A DNA stretch of 64,000 bases from Gaiellasilicea sp963707575. Its GTDB lineage: Bacteria; Actinomycetota; Thermoleophilia; Gaiellales; Gaiellaceae. Both the position numbers and the translations under genes were made by a program. The notes below the pieces were generated by a model. It was not told the DNA's origin. It saw only the letters and a program-made list of their open reading frames with translations, and made no database searches. The stretch lies in contig OY970171.1 of assembly GCA_963707575.1 (NCBI GenBank), forward strand, positions 1,674,001 through 1,738,000. Reading direction: 5' to 3'. Below are positions 48,949 to 56,557 of this stretch, piece after piece. Each line of letters opens with the position of its first letter. The first letter of the stretch is position 1.

Positions 48949-50405
48949 GGGTCGCCCGCGGTCAGGTCGAGGACCGCATCCTCCAGCGACGCGCGGGTCA
49001 CCTCGAGGCCGCTGAACGGGATGCCGCCGGCGACGATCAGCGCCACGAGGCGGTCCGGGTCGGCCGTGTGCAGGACGTAGCGGCCGTGCGCGTGCTCGAC
49101 GCGCACCTCGGAGGGCAGGTCGGGGAGCTCGGCGATCTCGAGTGCCACGCGGGCCGTTCCGGAGCGAGCGCGGATCTCCTGAGGGGTTCCTTCCGTCCGG
49201 ATGCGTCCGCGGTCGAGCACGACGATCCGTGTCGCGAGCTCCTCGGCTTCGTCGAGCTGGTGCGTTGTGAGCAGGACGGCGCCGCCGGCCTCGCGGAAGC
49301 TGCGGATCGACTCCCACGCCCTGCGGCGCGCCTCGACGTCGAGGCCGACCGTCGGCTCGTCGAGGAAGAGGGCACGGGGTCTCCCCGCGAACGCGAGCGC
49401 CAGCGCGAGCCGCCGACGCTCACCTCCGGAGAGCCCGCCGGCCAGCCGGTGGGACAGGGTGGCGAGCCCGAACTCGTCGAGCAGGTCGGCCGTTGCCGCG
49501 GGTCCGGCGAAGTGCGTCCGCACGAGCTCGACCAGCTCGCGGACACGGGCCATGGGCGGGAAGCTCGTCTCCTGAGGCGAGACGCCGATCTGCCGGCGGG
49601 CCGCGACGAGCTGCGGGTCGCGCCCGAAGAGCTGCGCCCGCCCGCGATCGGGCCGCCGCAACCCGAGCGCGATCTCGATCGCGCTGGACTTGCCGGCACC
49701 GTTCGGTCCGAGCAACGTCACGAGCTCGCCGGGCCGCAGTTCGAGCGAGACTCCGTCGAGGGCGACGACCGCGCCGAAGTGGCGAGCGACGTCCTCGAGT
49801 CGCAGGATTGGTGCCGCTGCACCGCCGGACAGGGGTACGGGGGCCGTGGCGCGCGTCGTTCGTCGAGCATAGGGCGGCAGAGCGGGCGCCGAAACTGTCC
49901 GAAATGGACAGTCCTGGGGTGGTGCGTGCCGGACGGTCAGCGTGGCGGCGATCAGCGCGTTGTAGACCCCGTGGGCGCTCATCGCGGCCGGGAGGCCGGG
50001 CCCGAGGGCGAGCGCCGAGAAGCTGCCGCCGGTGACGAGATGAACCGCGGCCAGGCGACCCTGCACGGGCGCGTGCATGGCGGCGAAGCCCACCGTGACG
50101 GCGACGGCGGCGCCAACACGGTCGAACGTGGCTGTGGCCACGGCCAGCAGGACCCCCCTCCAGACAGCCTCCTCGTGGAAGGCGCGCAGCGCGACGTGCC
50201 CCGAGCGTGCGGCCGTGCGTCGGTCGAACGTGGCGCGCGGTACCTGTCTCGCGAGCCCGAGGAAGAGCGCGAGGCCGACGCACCCTCCGGCGAGGGCGGA
50301 CGGCCACCCGCCGTGTCCGTCCGTGGTGGGGAGGCCGAGCAGGAGAGCCGAGCTCGTCGTGGAGAGCCAGAGCGCATGCCGAGCGACGAGCCGGAGCCCG
50401 TTCAG
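48945..50405 (-). CDS. CPBP membrane protease fused to ABC ATPase
   Basis: 486-residue continuous frame from CTG 50403-50405, which overlaps the sagB-like stop as CTGA. Residues 1-165 are a CPBP (CAAX/bacteriocin-processing) protease with EEAVWRG (Glu78/79), FAAMH (His111) and SAHGVYNA (His145). After a 35-residue linker, residues 200-486 are an ABC ATPase: GPNGAGKSS (232-240), VSPQETSFPP, LAGGLSGGERRRLALALA and ALFLDEPTVGLD. No stop or canonical start separates them. It matches SagE plus SagG of streptolysin S clusters in one chain. The CPBP part may cleave the leader, and the ATPase powers the adjoining permease. Confidence 0.82.
   Translation of the reverse strand: MNGLRLVARHALWLSTTSSALLLGLPTTDGHGGWPSALAGGCVGLALFLGLARQVPRATFDRRTAARSGHVALRAFHEEAVWRGVLLAVATATFDRVGAAVAVTVGFAAMHAPVQGRLAAVHLVTGGSFSALALGPGLPAAMSAHGVYNALIAATLTVRHAPPQDCPFRTVSAPALPPYARRTTRATAPVPLSGGAAAPILRLEDVARHFGAVVALDGVSLELRPGELVTLLGPNGAGKSSAIEIALGLRRPDRGRAQLFGRDPQLVAARRQIGVSPQETSFPPMARVRELVELVRTHFAGPAATADLLDEFGLATLSHRLAGGLSGGERRRLALALAFAGRPRALFLDEPTVGLDVEARRRAWESIRSFREAGGAVLLTTHQLDEAEELATRIVVLDRGRIRTEGTPQEIRARSGTARVALEIAELPDLPSEVRVEHAHGRYVLHTADPDRLVALIVAGGIPFSGLEVTRASLEDAVLDLTAGDP
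49894..49912. promoter_or_regulatory. Palindrome within the CPBP-ATPase linker
   Basis: On the minus strand ACTGTCC-ATTTC-GGACAGT, a perfect repeat of 7-base arms, encodes part of the interdomain linker. A TATGCT hexamer lies downstream on the same strand. It could be an internal promoter-operator for the transporter half. Confidence 0.35.
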
Positions 50406-51220
50406 GGCACATCCGTGTGGCCGACCGGGATCACGTAGAGCGCCGCCTCGTGCAAGCCGTCCACTCCGAGCAGGTCGTTCACCTGCCGGTCGAAGAAGCC
50501 GCCGAGTGGCACGCTGGCCAGTCCGAGCGCGGTTGCAGCGAGGAGCAGGTTCTGGGCCACGTGGCCGGCCTCGAGGAGCGCGAAGCGGTAGCCGCGCTGT
50601 CCGTACTTGAAGCGGCTGCGCCAGAACGTCGCCGTGACGAAGACGACGACGCCCGCATCCGCGACGAGCTCGGGATAGGGGGTGAGCGGCGCGAGTTGAG
50701 CTCGTCTCACTAGGCCGAGGAGCTCGAGGCAGCCGCGGAGCGGGTCGAAGTGATGGAGGCGCTCCTCGAGCCCCGACACGGCAGGGGTAGCCGCGTAGAG
50801 GTCGAGCGGGTAGAGCGCTCCGCCGGACGGGACGGAGCGGAATCGGACCTCGCCTGGCCCGTTCCCGGTGACGCCATACCCCATCTGCAGGAGCGCGGAC
50901 AGCTGTGCGAGGCTCACCGGCTGCTCCTGGAAGCTGCGCTGCGATCGGCGGTGGAAGACGACCTCTCCGAGCGGCGCACGCGGAAGCTCGCTGCGAGGGA
51001 GCTCGACCGTGCTCGCGTAGCTTCGCCTGGCAGCTGCGCGTGCGACGGTCGCGCGCAATTCGGGGCTGTGCTCGAGCAGGCTCGGTCCGCGGCTGCGGTG
51101 GTCGAGCGCAACGCACGAGATCCGCGAGGCTTCGTGGAAGGTCTCGGCGGGATCGTCCAGGGACACTCCTTCCTCCCCGTAGATCCAGGGCGCCCAGGTC
51201 ACCGTCTGCGGAGCGGTCAC
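50402..51220 (-). CDS. SagB-type azoline dehydrogenase
   Basis: 272-residue FMN-dependent nitroreductase-fold enzyme that oxidises thiazolines or oxazolines to thiazoles or oxazoles in TOMM maturation. FMN-binding RRSQRSF (about residue 91), PSGGALYPLDLYA, and the catalytic Lys-Tyr region FKYGQRGYRFALLEAGHVAQNLLLAA are SagB signatures. About 80 N-terminal residues precede the enzyme core, as in other SagB proteins. GTG start in a GTGA overlap with the YcaO gene. Confidence 0.9.
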   Translation of the reverse strand: MTAPQTVTWAPWIYGEEGVSLDDPAETFHEASRISCVALDHRSRGPSLLEHSPELRATVARAAARRSYASTVELPRSELPRAPLGEVVFHRRSQRSFQEQPVSLAQLSALLQMGYGVTGNGPGEVRFRSVPSGGALYPLDLYAATPAVSGLEERLHHFDPLRGCLELLGLVRRAQLAPLTPYPELVADAGVVVFVTATFWRSRFKYGQRGYRFALLEAGHVAQNLLLAATALGLASVPLGGFFDRQVNDLLGVDGLHEAALYVIPVGHTDVP

Positions 51221-52545
51221 GGAAACGGGTGCGGGTCGTGATTGACAGTCGCCATGGTGAGCGGCGCCTGGCGCAGGCCGAGCTCGTGGGCCGCGTGGAA
51301 CAGGCGGGGTGGACCGAGGAACCGGGCCAGATGGATCACGTCGAGCGGGCAGAGCTCGGGCGAGACCGCCCGTGCGACGGAGAGGCCGGCCTCGCGGATG
51401 TCGGGGCTCGTCACGTCGGCGGCGTACAGCGAGACGCCGCGCGCTGTCAGCTTTCCCGCCGCAGCCTCGATCAGCGCGCGCACGTCGTTCCCCTCAAGCG
51501 GTGGGACGTCGCGCGTCGGGCGGCGCTCCTCCGACGCGTCGAGAAATGCCGTGCGCTCGAGCCTGGACGGGTCCGAGTAGAAGAGCAGGTGGTCGTCGAA
51601 GTCCCGGATCTCTTCCGCGCGGGGGACGGACTTCGCCGCTCGGATGAGGTCGCGCGAGCCCTGTTGTACCCAGAACGCCTCGGCGAGGGACTTTCGGACC
51701 GCTTCCTGAATCGTGACCGCGGCTGCGGCTCCCAGCCCGAGCCGGCTCGCATCGGTCTCCGAGCCGTGGACGACGCCGAACGCCGCGGGGATCCCGAAGA
51801 AGCAGCTCGCGTCGACGGCGGCATAGCGGAGGCCGGCCGGTGCGAGGTACAGCCGTTCGATCCGCTCGAGCACGCGATCGCCCGTCCAGTCCAGCAAGGG
51901 CAGCGAGAGGCGGTTCGCCCACGCGATCATGAAGGCGTCGCGCTCCACGAGCTCGAGCAGGCCGGCCAGGATCGCCTCCTCGAGCGTGGCGCCGCAGGCG
52001 AGCCCGTTGCTCGTCGCATATGCGATCAGCGGCTCGTCGCGCGGTGGGGAGCCGAGGAGGACGAGCTGCGCGGGGAGCAGGACCGGCTCGCCCCCCGGAA
52101 CACGGAAGCCCTCCACCCAGCGGATCGGCGTTTCGGGCGTGAAGGGAACGAACGGAAAGCCGGGCGCGGCGAGCTGCTCCGGCCGGAAGAAGGTGAACGA
52201 CGCGGGGTCGATCGTGGCGTCACCGAGGCTCGCAGCCGAGGCGCGCGGCCGGTTCGCGTTCGACGACGCCACGCCTGCATATCGTTCCACTGCCTCGCCG
52301 AGCGCAGCGGCCCGTGACGCCGCGCGGGAGACATTCGCGCCGCCCGCGTGGTCGACCGTGCCGATGCCGAGCACCTCGTCGGTCGCTGCGAGCAGGCAGC
52401 CGGTGCCGACGAAGCGGGCCTCGCCGTGGCCGCGCAGGAGCTCGACCGTCGAGCGCACGATGCCCGTGTGAGGCGAGACCACGGCTTCGAGCCGCGCCAG
52501 CGCGACGTCCAGCGGCGTGCGTTGAACCCGAGCGAGCTCAGGCAC
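51217..52545 (-). CDS. YcaO cyclodehydratase (TOMM D protein)
   Basis: 442-residue YcaO ATPase that activates backbone amides to cyclise Cys/Ser/Thr into azolines. ATP/Mg motifs: GTGCLLAATDEVLG, GEAVERYAG (83-91) and LLELVERDAFM (about 210). The chain ends exactly in PHPFP, the PxPxP C-terminus needed by azoline-forming YcaOs, which separates it from thioamide-forming or RimO-type members. GTG 52545 overlaps the upstream partner gene by eight bases. Confidence 0.92.
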   Translation of the reverse strand: MPELARVQRTPLDVALARLEAVVSPHTGIVRSTVELLRGHGEARFVGTGCLLAATDEVLGIGTVDHAGGANVSRAASRAAALGEAVERYAGVASSNANRPRASAASLGDATIDPASFTFFRPEQLAAPGFPFVPFTPETPIRWVEGFRVPGGEPVLLPAQLVLLGSPPRDEPLIAYATSNGLACGATLEEAILAGLLELVERDAFMIAWANRLSLPLLDWTGDRVLERIERLYLAPAGLRYAAVDASCFFGIPAAFGVVHGSETDASRLGLGAAAAVTIQEAVRKSLAEAFWVQQGSRDLIRAAKSVPRAEEIRDFDDHLLFYSDPSRLERTAFLDASEERRPTRDVPPLEGNDVRALIEAAAGKLTARGVSLYAADVTSPDIREAGLSVARAVSPELCPLDVIHLARFLGPPRLFHAAHELGLRQAPLTMATVNHDPHPFP

Positions 52546-53545
52546 TCGCCGAGACCTCCTTGAACCAGGGCAGCGGCGCGGCGAGCTCGTCCACCTCGGA
52601 GCAGGCCGGGCAGCGCGGGACTCGGAGGACGCGGTGTCGAGAGAGCGACAGCGGCACGCTCGCGTCGAGCGCGTAGAACGAGCCCGGCAGGGTCGGGTCG
52701 AGACCTGCGAGGTAGCGCAGGAGCGCGAGCGCGGCGACGCCGGCGACGAGGGATTCCATTGCGGTCGCGGCGCGCGCCGACGACGGCGTCTGCTCCAGCG
52801 TCCGCAGCTCGTCGCGGCAGTCGCTGGTGGCGGCCCGGCGAAGCCGGTAACACGCGAGGCAGGCCGTCTCGCCGGGTACGACGAGCGGGCCGATCGGTGC
52901 GAGCCGGCCGTCGAAGGGCGGTAGCGCCAGCCACGCGACGCGGTCGTCGCTTCGCCGCCGGTCCCAGTCGGCGAGCTCCGTGACCTCGTGCGGCCCCGCG
53001 GCGGCGACGGCCACGTCGTGGGTGCGGTCGAGGCGTGTCGCCTCCCAGCCCACGTGATCCACGCTGCCGACACCGGCCCGCAGCAACTCTCGGCTCAGCG
53101 TCGCGACGAGGCGGGGTGTGCCCGCAACCGCAACCCGCGCCTCTCTCAGCCGTCGGCGTACCTGGTGCGGCGAGGAGCCGTCCCGGCGGGCCGCCGAGAG
53201 CGCTTCCGCCGACACGGCGAACGGCTCCGGGAGATCGTCGAGCGGAGGCCCTTCCGTGAGCAGTCCGCGCCCCGCGAGCAGGGCGAGCGCCTGCTCGATC
53301 GCCGGCCGCGCGGGCGTGCCCAGCTGCGTGACGATGTCGTCGAGCTCGCGCGTCCCGTCGAGCAGCGGCAGCAACGCCGGAACGAGCTGTTTCAGTGCGC
53401 CGCCCTCCAGCACGACGACCGTGCCGCCGTGCTCGAGCAACAGGCCCTCGCCGTCGGTCGCGGTGCGGTACCACGGCCTCAGGTAGGGGTGCCTCGGGAG
53501 GGGCCGAGCCGCCCCTCCCGACAGCGCGTCGACCGCTACCAACAT
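52538..53545 (-). CDS. TOMM precursor leader-binding, E1-like partner (C protein)
   Basis: 335-residue partner of the YcaO enzyme. The N-terminal 100 residues (RPWYRTATDGEGLLLEHGG, then LLDGTRELDDIVTQL) look like the winged-helix RiPP recognition element that grips the leader. The middle is a degenerate ThiF/E1-like fold. Two zinc-type pairs remain, CLAC (about 229) and CPAC (about 315). No ATP site is evident, as expected for TOMM C proteins. ATG 53545 lies inside the last codons of the precursor gene, so the two are translationally coupled. Confidence 0.88.
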   Translation of the reverse strand: MLVAVDALSGGAARPLPRHPYLRPWYRTATDGEGLLLEHGGTVVVLEGGALKQLVPALLPLLDGTRELDDIVTQLGTPARPAIEQALALLAGRGLLTEGPPLDDLPEPFAVSAEALSAARRDGSSPHQVRRRLREARVAVAGTPRLVATLSRELLRAGVGSVDHVGWEATRLDRTHDVAVAAAGPHEVTELADWDRRRSDDRVAWLALPPFDGRLAPIGPLVVPGETACLACYRLRRAATSDCRDELRTLEQTPSSARAATAMESLVAGVAALALLRYLAGLDPTLPGSFYALDASVPLSLSRHRVLRVPRCPACSEVDELAAPLPWFKEVSASA

Positions 53546-53697
53546 ACCTTGCAGAGGAAGCAGCAGACGATGATCGAGCAGACGCTCGAGCAGCCGCCGC
53601 AGCCGCCCGGATCGTCGGCGGCGGCGTACGCCGCGAAGCCGATGCCCTTCTCGGTCGCGGTCAGGTCGAGCAGTTCCTCGGTGAGTGTGGCGAACAT
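53536..53697 (-). CDS. Cys-rich TOMM precursor peptide
   Basis: 53 residues. ATG 53697 is preceded by GGAGG with 5-base spacing; an upstream ATG at 53709 would add MEAH. Leader (1-32): MFATLTEELLDLTATEKG, then IGFAAYAAADDPGG. Core (33-53) has Cys at 33, 36, 40, 45, 46, 49 and 52, Ser at 37, 38 and 41, hydrophobic pairs (II, FL) and ends Lys-Val-Cys-Trp. Ten of 21 core residues can be cyclised. GG before the first Cys is a plausible cleavage point. It is first in the operon and overlaps the leader-binding gene by 10 bases. Confidence 0.88.
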   Translation of the reverse strand: MFATLTEELLDLTATEKGIGFAAYAAADDPGGCGGCSSVCSIIVCCFLCKVCW

Positions 53698-53720
53698 GTG
53701 GGCCTCCATCCCTGGGCGGT

Positions 53721-53734
53721 ATCGACTAGTCGAT
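53721..53734. promoter_or_regulatory. Palindromic operator upstream of the TOMM precursor
   Basis: ATCGACTAGTCGAT is a perfect 14-base palindrome 23 bases upstream of the precursor start. No regulator gene is in the cluster. A smaller CCGAGGCTCGG palindrome lies further upstream in the same 153-base gap. Confidence 0.5.
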
Positions 53735-53838
53735 CGTGCCTGCCCGAGGCTCGGCTTCTGTCCCGATTCCGCCACGAATGTGTGCCAAAAGGCGAAATCT
53801 GCGCATAAGCCCCGCTAATGTCGAGGATTACCGGCTGG

Positions 53839-53850
53839 TAGGATGCGGCG
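53839..53850 (+). promoter_or_regulatory. Candidate -10 for the flavoprotein-fumarase operon
   Basis: TAGGAT (53839-53844) ends 6 bases before ATG 53851, with no Shine-Dalgarno. Confidence 0.45.
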
Positions 53851-55071
53851 ATGGCTGACCGGCTCTCCTTCGACGTGCTCGTAGTCGGCAGCGGCGCCTC
53901 CGGGCTCGCGGCCGCGGTCTCCGCGGGGCGCGCCGGCGCACGCGTCGCCTTGGCGACCAAGGGCTCGATCCAGGCCTGCAACTCGGCGAAGGCACAGGGC
54001 GGGATCCAGGCCGCGTTCGGCGAGGACGACTCGCCCGAGCAGCATGCCGCCGACGTCTTCAAGAGCTCTCACGACAGCGCGGACATGAGGCTCGTCGAGA
54101 TCCTCACAGGTGATGCCCAGGGCGCGATCCACTGGCTGGAGGAGCTCGGCGTCGAGTTCACGCGCGACTCTGCCAATGGTCGCCCTTCGGGCGATCGTGG
54201 CGGCTACCGCCTCGCCCGCTGCGGCGGGGCCTCGCGCAAGCGCCTGCTCCAGGTCGGCGACCGCACGGGTCATGCGATCACGAAGGCCCTGCGCGACGCC
54301 TTCGAGGCCGGGGACGGCACGCTTTTCGCGAATAGCCCACTCGGGGCGCTCGAGCCGCGCGAGAACGGCTGGAATGCAACTTGCGGCGAGCACGTGATCG
54401 ACGCGGCCGCGGTCATCCTCGCCGCCGGCGGCCGCTGCTTCCGGGTCGCCAAGGAGCGCGGCGAGCTCTCGACGAACCACCCGAACGCGACCGGCGAGGT
54501 GCTGCAGCTGGCGCTCGACCTCGGCGCGCAGGCGCGCGACCTCGAGCACCTGCAGTACCACCCGAACGGCGGCGCCTGGCCCGAGACGATGCAGGGCTAC
54601 TCGATCCCCGAGACGACGCGCGCCTACGGCGCCGTCCTGCTGAACGCCGACGGTGAGGAGTTCACCGATTCGCTCGGCCCGCGCGACGTCGTCAGCCAGG
54701 CGATCTTCGACGAGGTGGAGAAGGGCAAGGGCGTCGAGACCGAGGACGGCCGGCCCGCCGTGTACCTCGACACCACGCGCATCGCCCCCGACGACGCCGA
54801 GGTTTCGCTCCCGTACATGCTGCGCCGCTACCGGGGCGGCGGGATCGACCCGCTGAGCGAGAAGCTGCTCACCTACCCCGTGCTGCACTACCAGAACGGC
54901 GGCCTGGTGATCGACACGGACTCCCAGACCACGCTCGAGGGCGTCTACGCGTGCGGCGAGATCGCCGGGGGCACGCACGGCGAGAACCGGATGATGGGAA
55001 ACTCGTTGCTCGAGTGCGTCGTCTTCGGACGGCGCGCGGGCCGGGCAGCGGCCGAGAAGGCGAGCGTATGA
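53851..55071 (+). CDS. FAD-dependent fumarate reductase / succinate dehydrogenase-like flavoprotein
   Basis: 406-residue flavoprotein of the SdhA/FrdA/NadB family. FAD site GSGASGLAAAVSAGRAG (residues about 12-28); substrate region LQYHPNGG; C-terminal GENRMMGNSLLECVVFGRRAG. The covalent-FAD His of SdhA (S-H-T before AQGGI) is replaced, reading CNSAKAQGGI, so FAD is non-covalent. It lacks the C-terminal helical domain of full-length SdhA/NadB. No iron-sulfur or membrane subunits are adjacent; fumarase genes follow with an ATGA overlap, suggesting it acts on fumarate or succinate. Confidence 0.82.
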   Translation: MADRLSFDVLVVGSGASGLAAAVSAGRAGARVALATKGSIQACNSAKAQGGIQAAFGEDDSPEQHAADVFKSSHDSADMRLVEILTGDAQGAIHWLEELGVEFTRDSANGRPSGDRGGYRLARCGGASRKRLLQVGDRTGHAITKALRDAFEAGDGTLFANSPLGALEPRENGWNATCGEHVIDAAAVILAAGGRCFRVAKERGELSTNHPNATGEVLQLALDLGAQARDLEHLQYHPNGGAWPETMQGYSIPETTRAYGAVLLNADGEEFTDSLGPRDVVSQAIFDEVEKGKGVETEDGRPAVYLDTTRIAPDDAEVSLPYMLRRYRGGGIDPLSEKLLTYPVLHYQNGGLVIDTDSQTTLEGVYACGEIAGGTHGENRMMGNSLLECVVFGRRAGRAAAEKASV

Positions 55072-55967
55072 GCACAGCGGTCACAACCGATCTCCAGCCC
55101 GCCGTCGAAGACGCGGCCGCCCACCTGTACGTGTGGGCGCTGAAGGACATCCCTCAGGATCTGCGCGACGCCCTCGCGGCGGCGAAGGACCGCGAGACCT
55201 CGGTCACGGGGCAGCGCGTCCTGAACACGATCCACCGCAACGTCAACATCGCAGACGACGAGAAGAACCTCGTCTGTCAGGACACCGGCATCGCGGTCTA
55301 CACCTGTCGCGTCGGCGAGCACTTCCCGCTCCATCCCGCGCGCATCTACGAGGCGCTGCGCGACGGCACTGCGCGCGCCACCATCGAGCACCCGCTGCGC
55401 TCGAACGCCGTCCACACGATCACGCGCGAGAACACCGGCCCGAACATCGGCTACCGCCTGCCGATCGTGCACTGGGAGTTCATCCAGGACTGGGACGGCC
55501 TGGACGTGAAGTGCGTGCCGAAGGGCTCGGGCTCCGAGAACATGAGCTTCCTGAAGATGTGTGTCCCCGCCGACGGTGTGAAGGGCGTCAAGCAGTTCGT
55601 GCTCGAGTCGATCGTCGGTGCGGGCGGCAAGCCGTGCCCGCCCGGGATCGTCGGCGTCGGGATCGGAGGCTCGGCCGACTATGCGATGTACCTCGCCAAG
55701 GAGGCGATCGCACGCCCCGTGGGCACGCGCAACTCGGATCCGATCGTGGCGCAGCTCGAGGACGAGCTCTACGGCCTGCTGAACGAGACCGGCATCGGGC
55801 CGATGGGGCTCGGCGGCGACGTGACCGTGCTCCAGTGCCACGTCGAGCACGCCGACACGCACATGACGCTGAACCCAGTGGCGGTCAACTACCAGTGCTG
55901 GGCCGCGCGCCGTGCCTCCGTGCACGTGGACGCGCAGGGCAACCTCGACTACGACCGAGAGTTCTAG
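55068..55967 (+). CDS. Class I fumarate hydratase, alpha subunit
   Basis: 299-residue [4Fe-4S] hydro-lyase catalytic subunit. LVCQDTGIAVY holds the first cluster Cys, VPKGSGSENMS the substrate-binding loop and PCPPGIVGVGIGGSADYAM the second Cys. This is the two-subunit fumarase/TtdA design, as in archaea and thermophiles. Tartrate dehydratase is an alternative; fumarase is favoured by the neighbouring flavoprotein. Confidence 0.93.
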   Translation: MSTAVTTDLQPAVEDAAAHLYVWALKDIPQDLRDALAAAKDRETSVTGQRVLNTIHRNVNIADDEKNLVCQDTGIAVYTCRVGEHFPLHPARIYEALRDGTARATIEHPLRSNAVHTITRENTGPNIGYRLPIVHWEFIQDWDGLDVKCVPKGSGSENMSFLKMCVPADGVKGVKQFVLESIVGAGGKPCPPGIVGVGIGGSADYAMYLAKEAIARPVGTRNSDPIVAQLEDELYGLLNETGIGPMGLGGDVTVLQCHVEHADTHMTLNPVAVNYQCWAARRASVHVDAQGNLDYDREF

Positions 55968-55969
55968 TC

Positions 55970-56557
55970 GTGGCCCATCACACCGTCACCTTCCCGATCA
56001 CCGATCCGCAGGAGATCCTCGAGCTCCGCGCGGGCGACGAGGTCACCGTCCAGGGTCACATCATCGGCATCCGCGACCGCACGCAGATCCGGATCTTCGA
56101 CGAGGGCGTCGAGCCGCCGATGGACTTGAGCGGCGCCTTCCTCCTGCACACCGCGCCCGGCGTGCGCAAGCTCGAGAGCGGCCGCTACGAGAAGGTCTGC
56201 ATCGGGACCACCACCTCTGCGCGGATGGTGCGCTTCACCGAGCCGCTCGGGCAGCGGTACGGCGTGCGCGCGATCTGCGGCAAGGGCGGCTTCCCCGACG
56301 AGGCGATCGAGCCCATGCAGCGGCTGGGGATGGTCTACTTCGCGATCGTCGGCGGCGCCGCCGCGCTCGAGACCACCCAGATCGAGGAGATCGAAGAGGT
56401 GATGTGGGAGGAGTTGATGCCGGAGTGCCTCTGGAAGTTCCGGGTCAAGGACTTCGGCCCGCTCACGGTCGGCATCGACGCGCACGGCAACTCGCTCTAC
56501 CACGACGTCCAGGAGCGCGCGCAGGAGAAGTTGAAGGAGATCTTTGCCCGTCTCTAA
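55970..56557 (+). CDS. Class I fumarate hydratase, beta subunit
   Basis: 195-residue beta subunit. GDEVTVQGHIIGIRDRTQIRIFDEG, HTAPGVRKL, TTTSARM and GKGGF match the swivel domain of class I fumarases. GTG 55970, two bases after the alpha stop. The gene's end overlaps the ComA-like start by 14 bases. Confidence 0.92.
   Translation: MAHHTVTFPITDPQEILELRAGDEVTVQGHIIGIRDRTQIRIFDEGVEPPMDLSGAFLLHTAPGVRKLESGRYEKVCIGTTTSARMVRFTEPLGQRYGVRAICGKGGFPDEAIEPMQRLGMVYFAIVGGAAALETTQIEEIEEVMWEELMPECLWKFRVKDFGPLTVGIDAHGNSLYHDVQERAQEKLKEIFARL

Noticed and set aside
48945..51116. Extending the CPBP-ATPase frame upstream to an ATG at 51116
   Set aside because: The extra 237 residues overlay the sagB-like gene in another frame and are Arg/Pro-rich noise; CPBP homology begins at CTG 50405.
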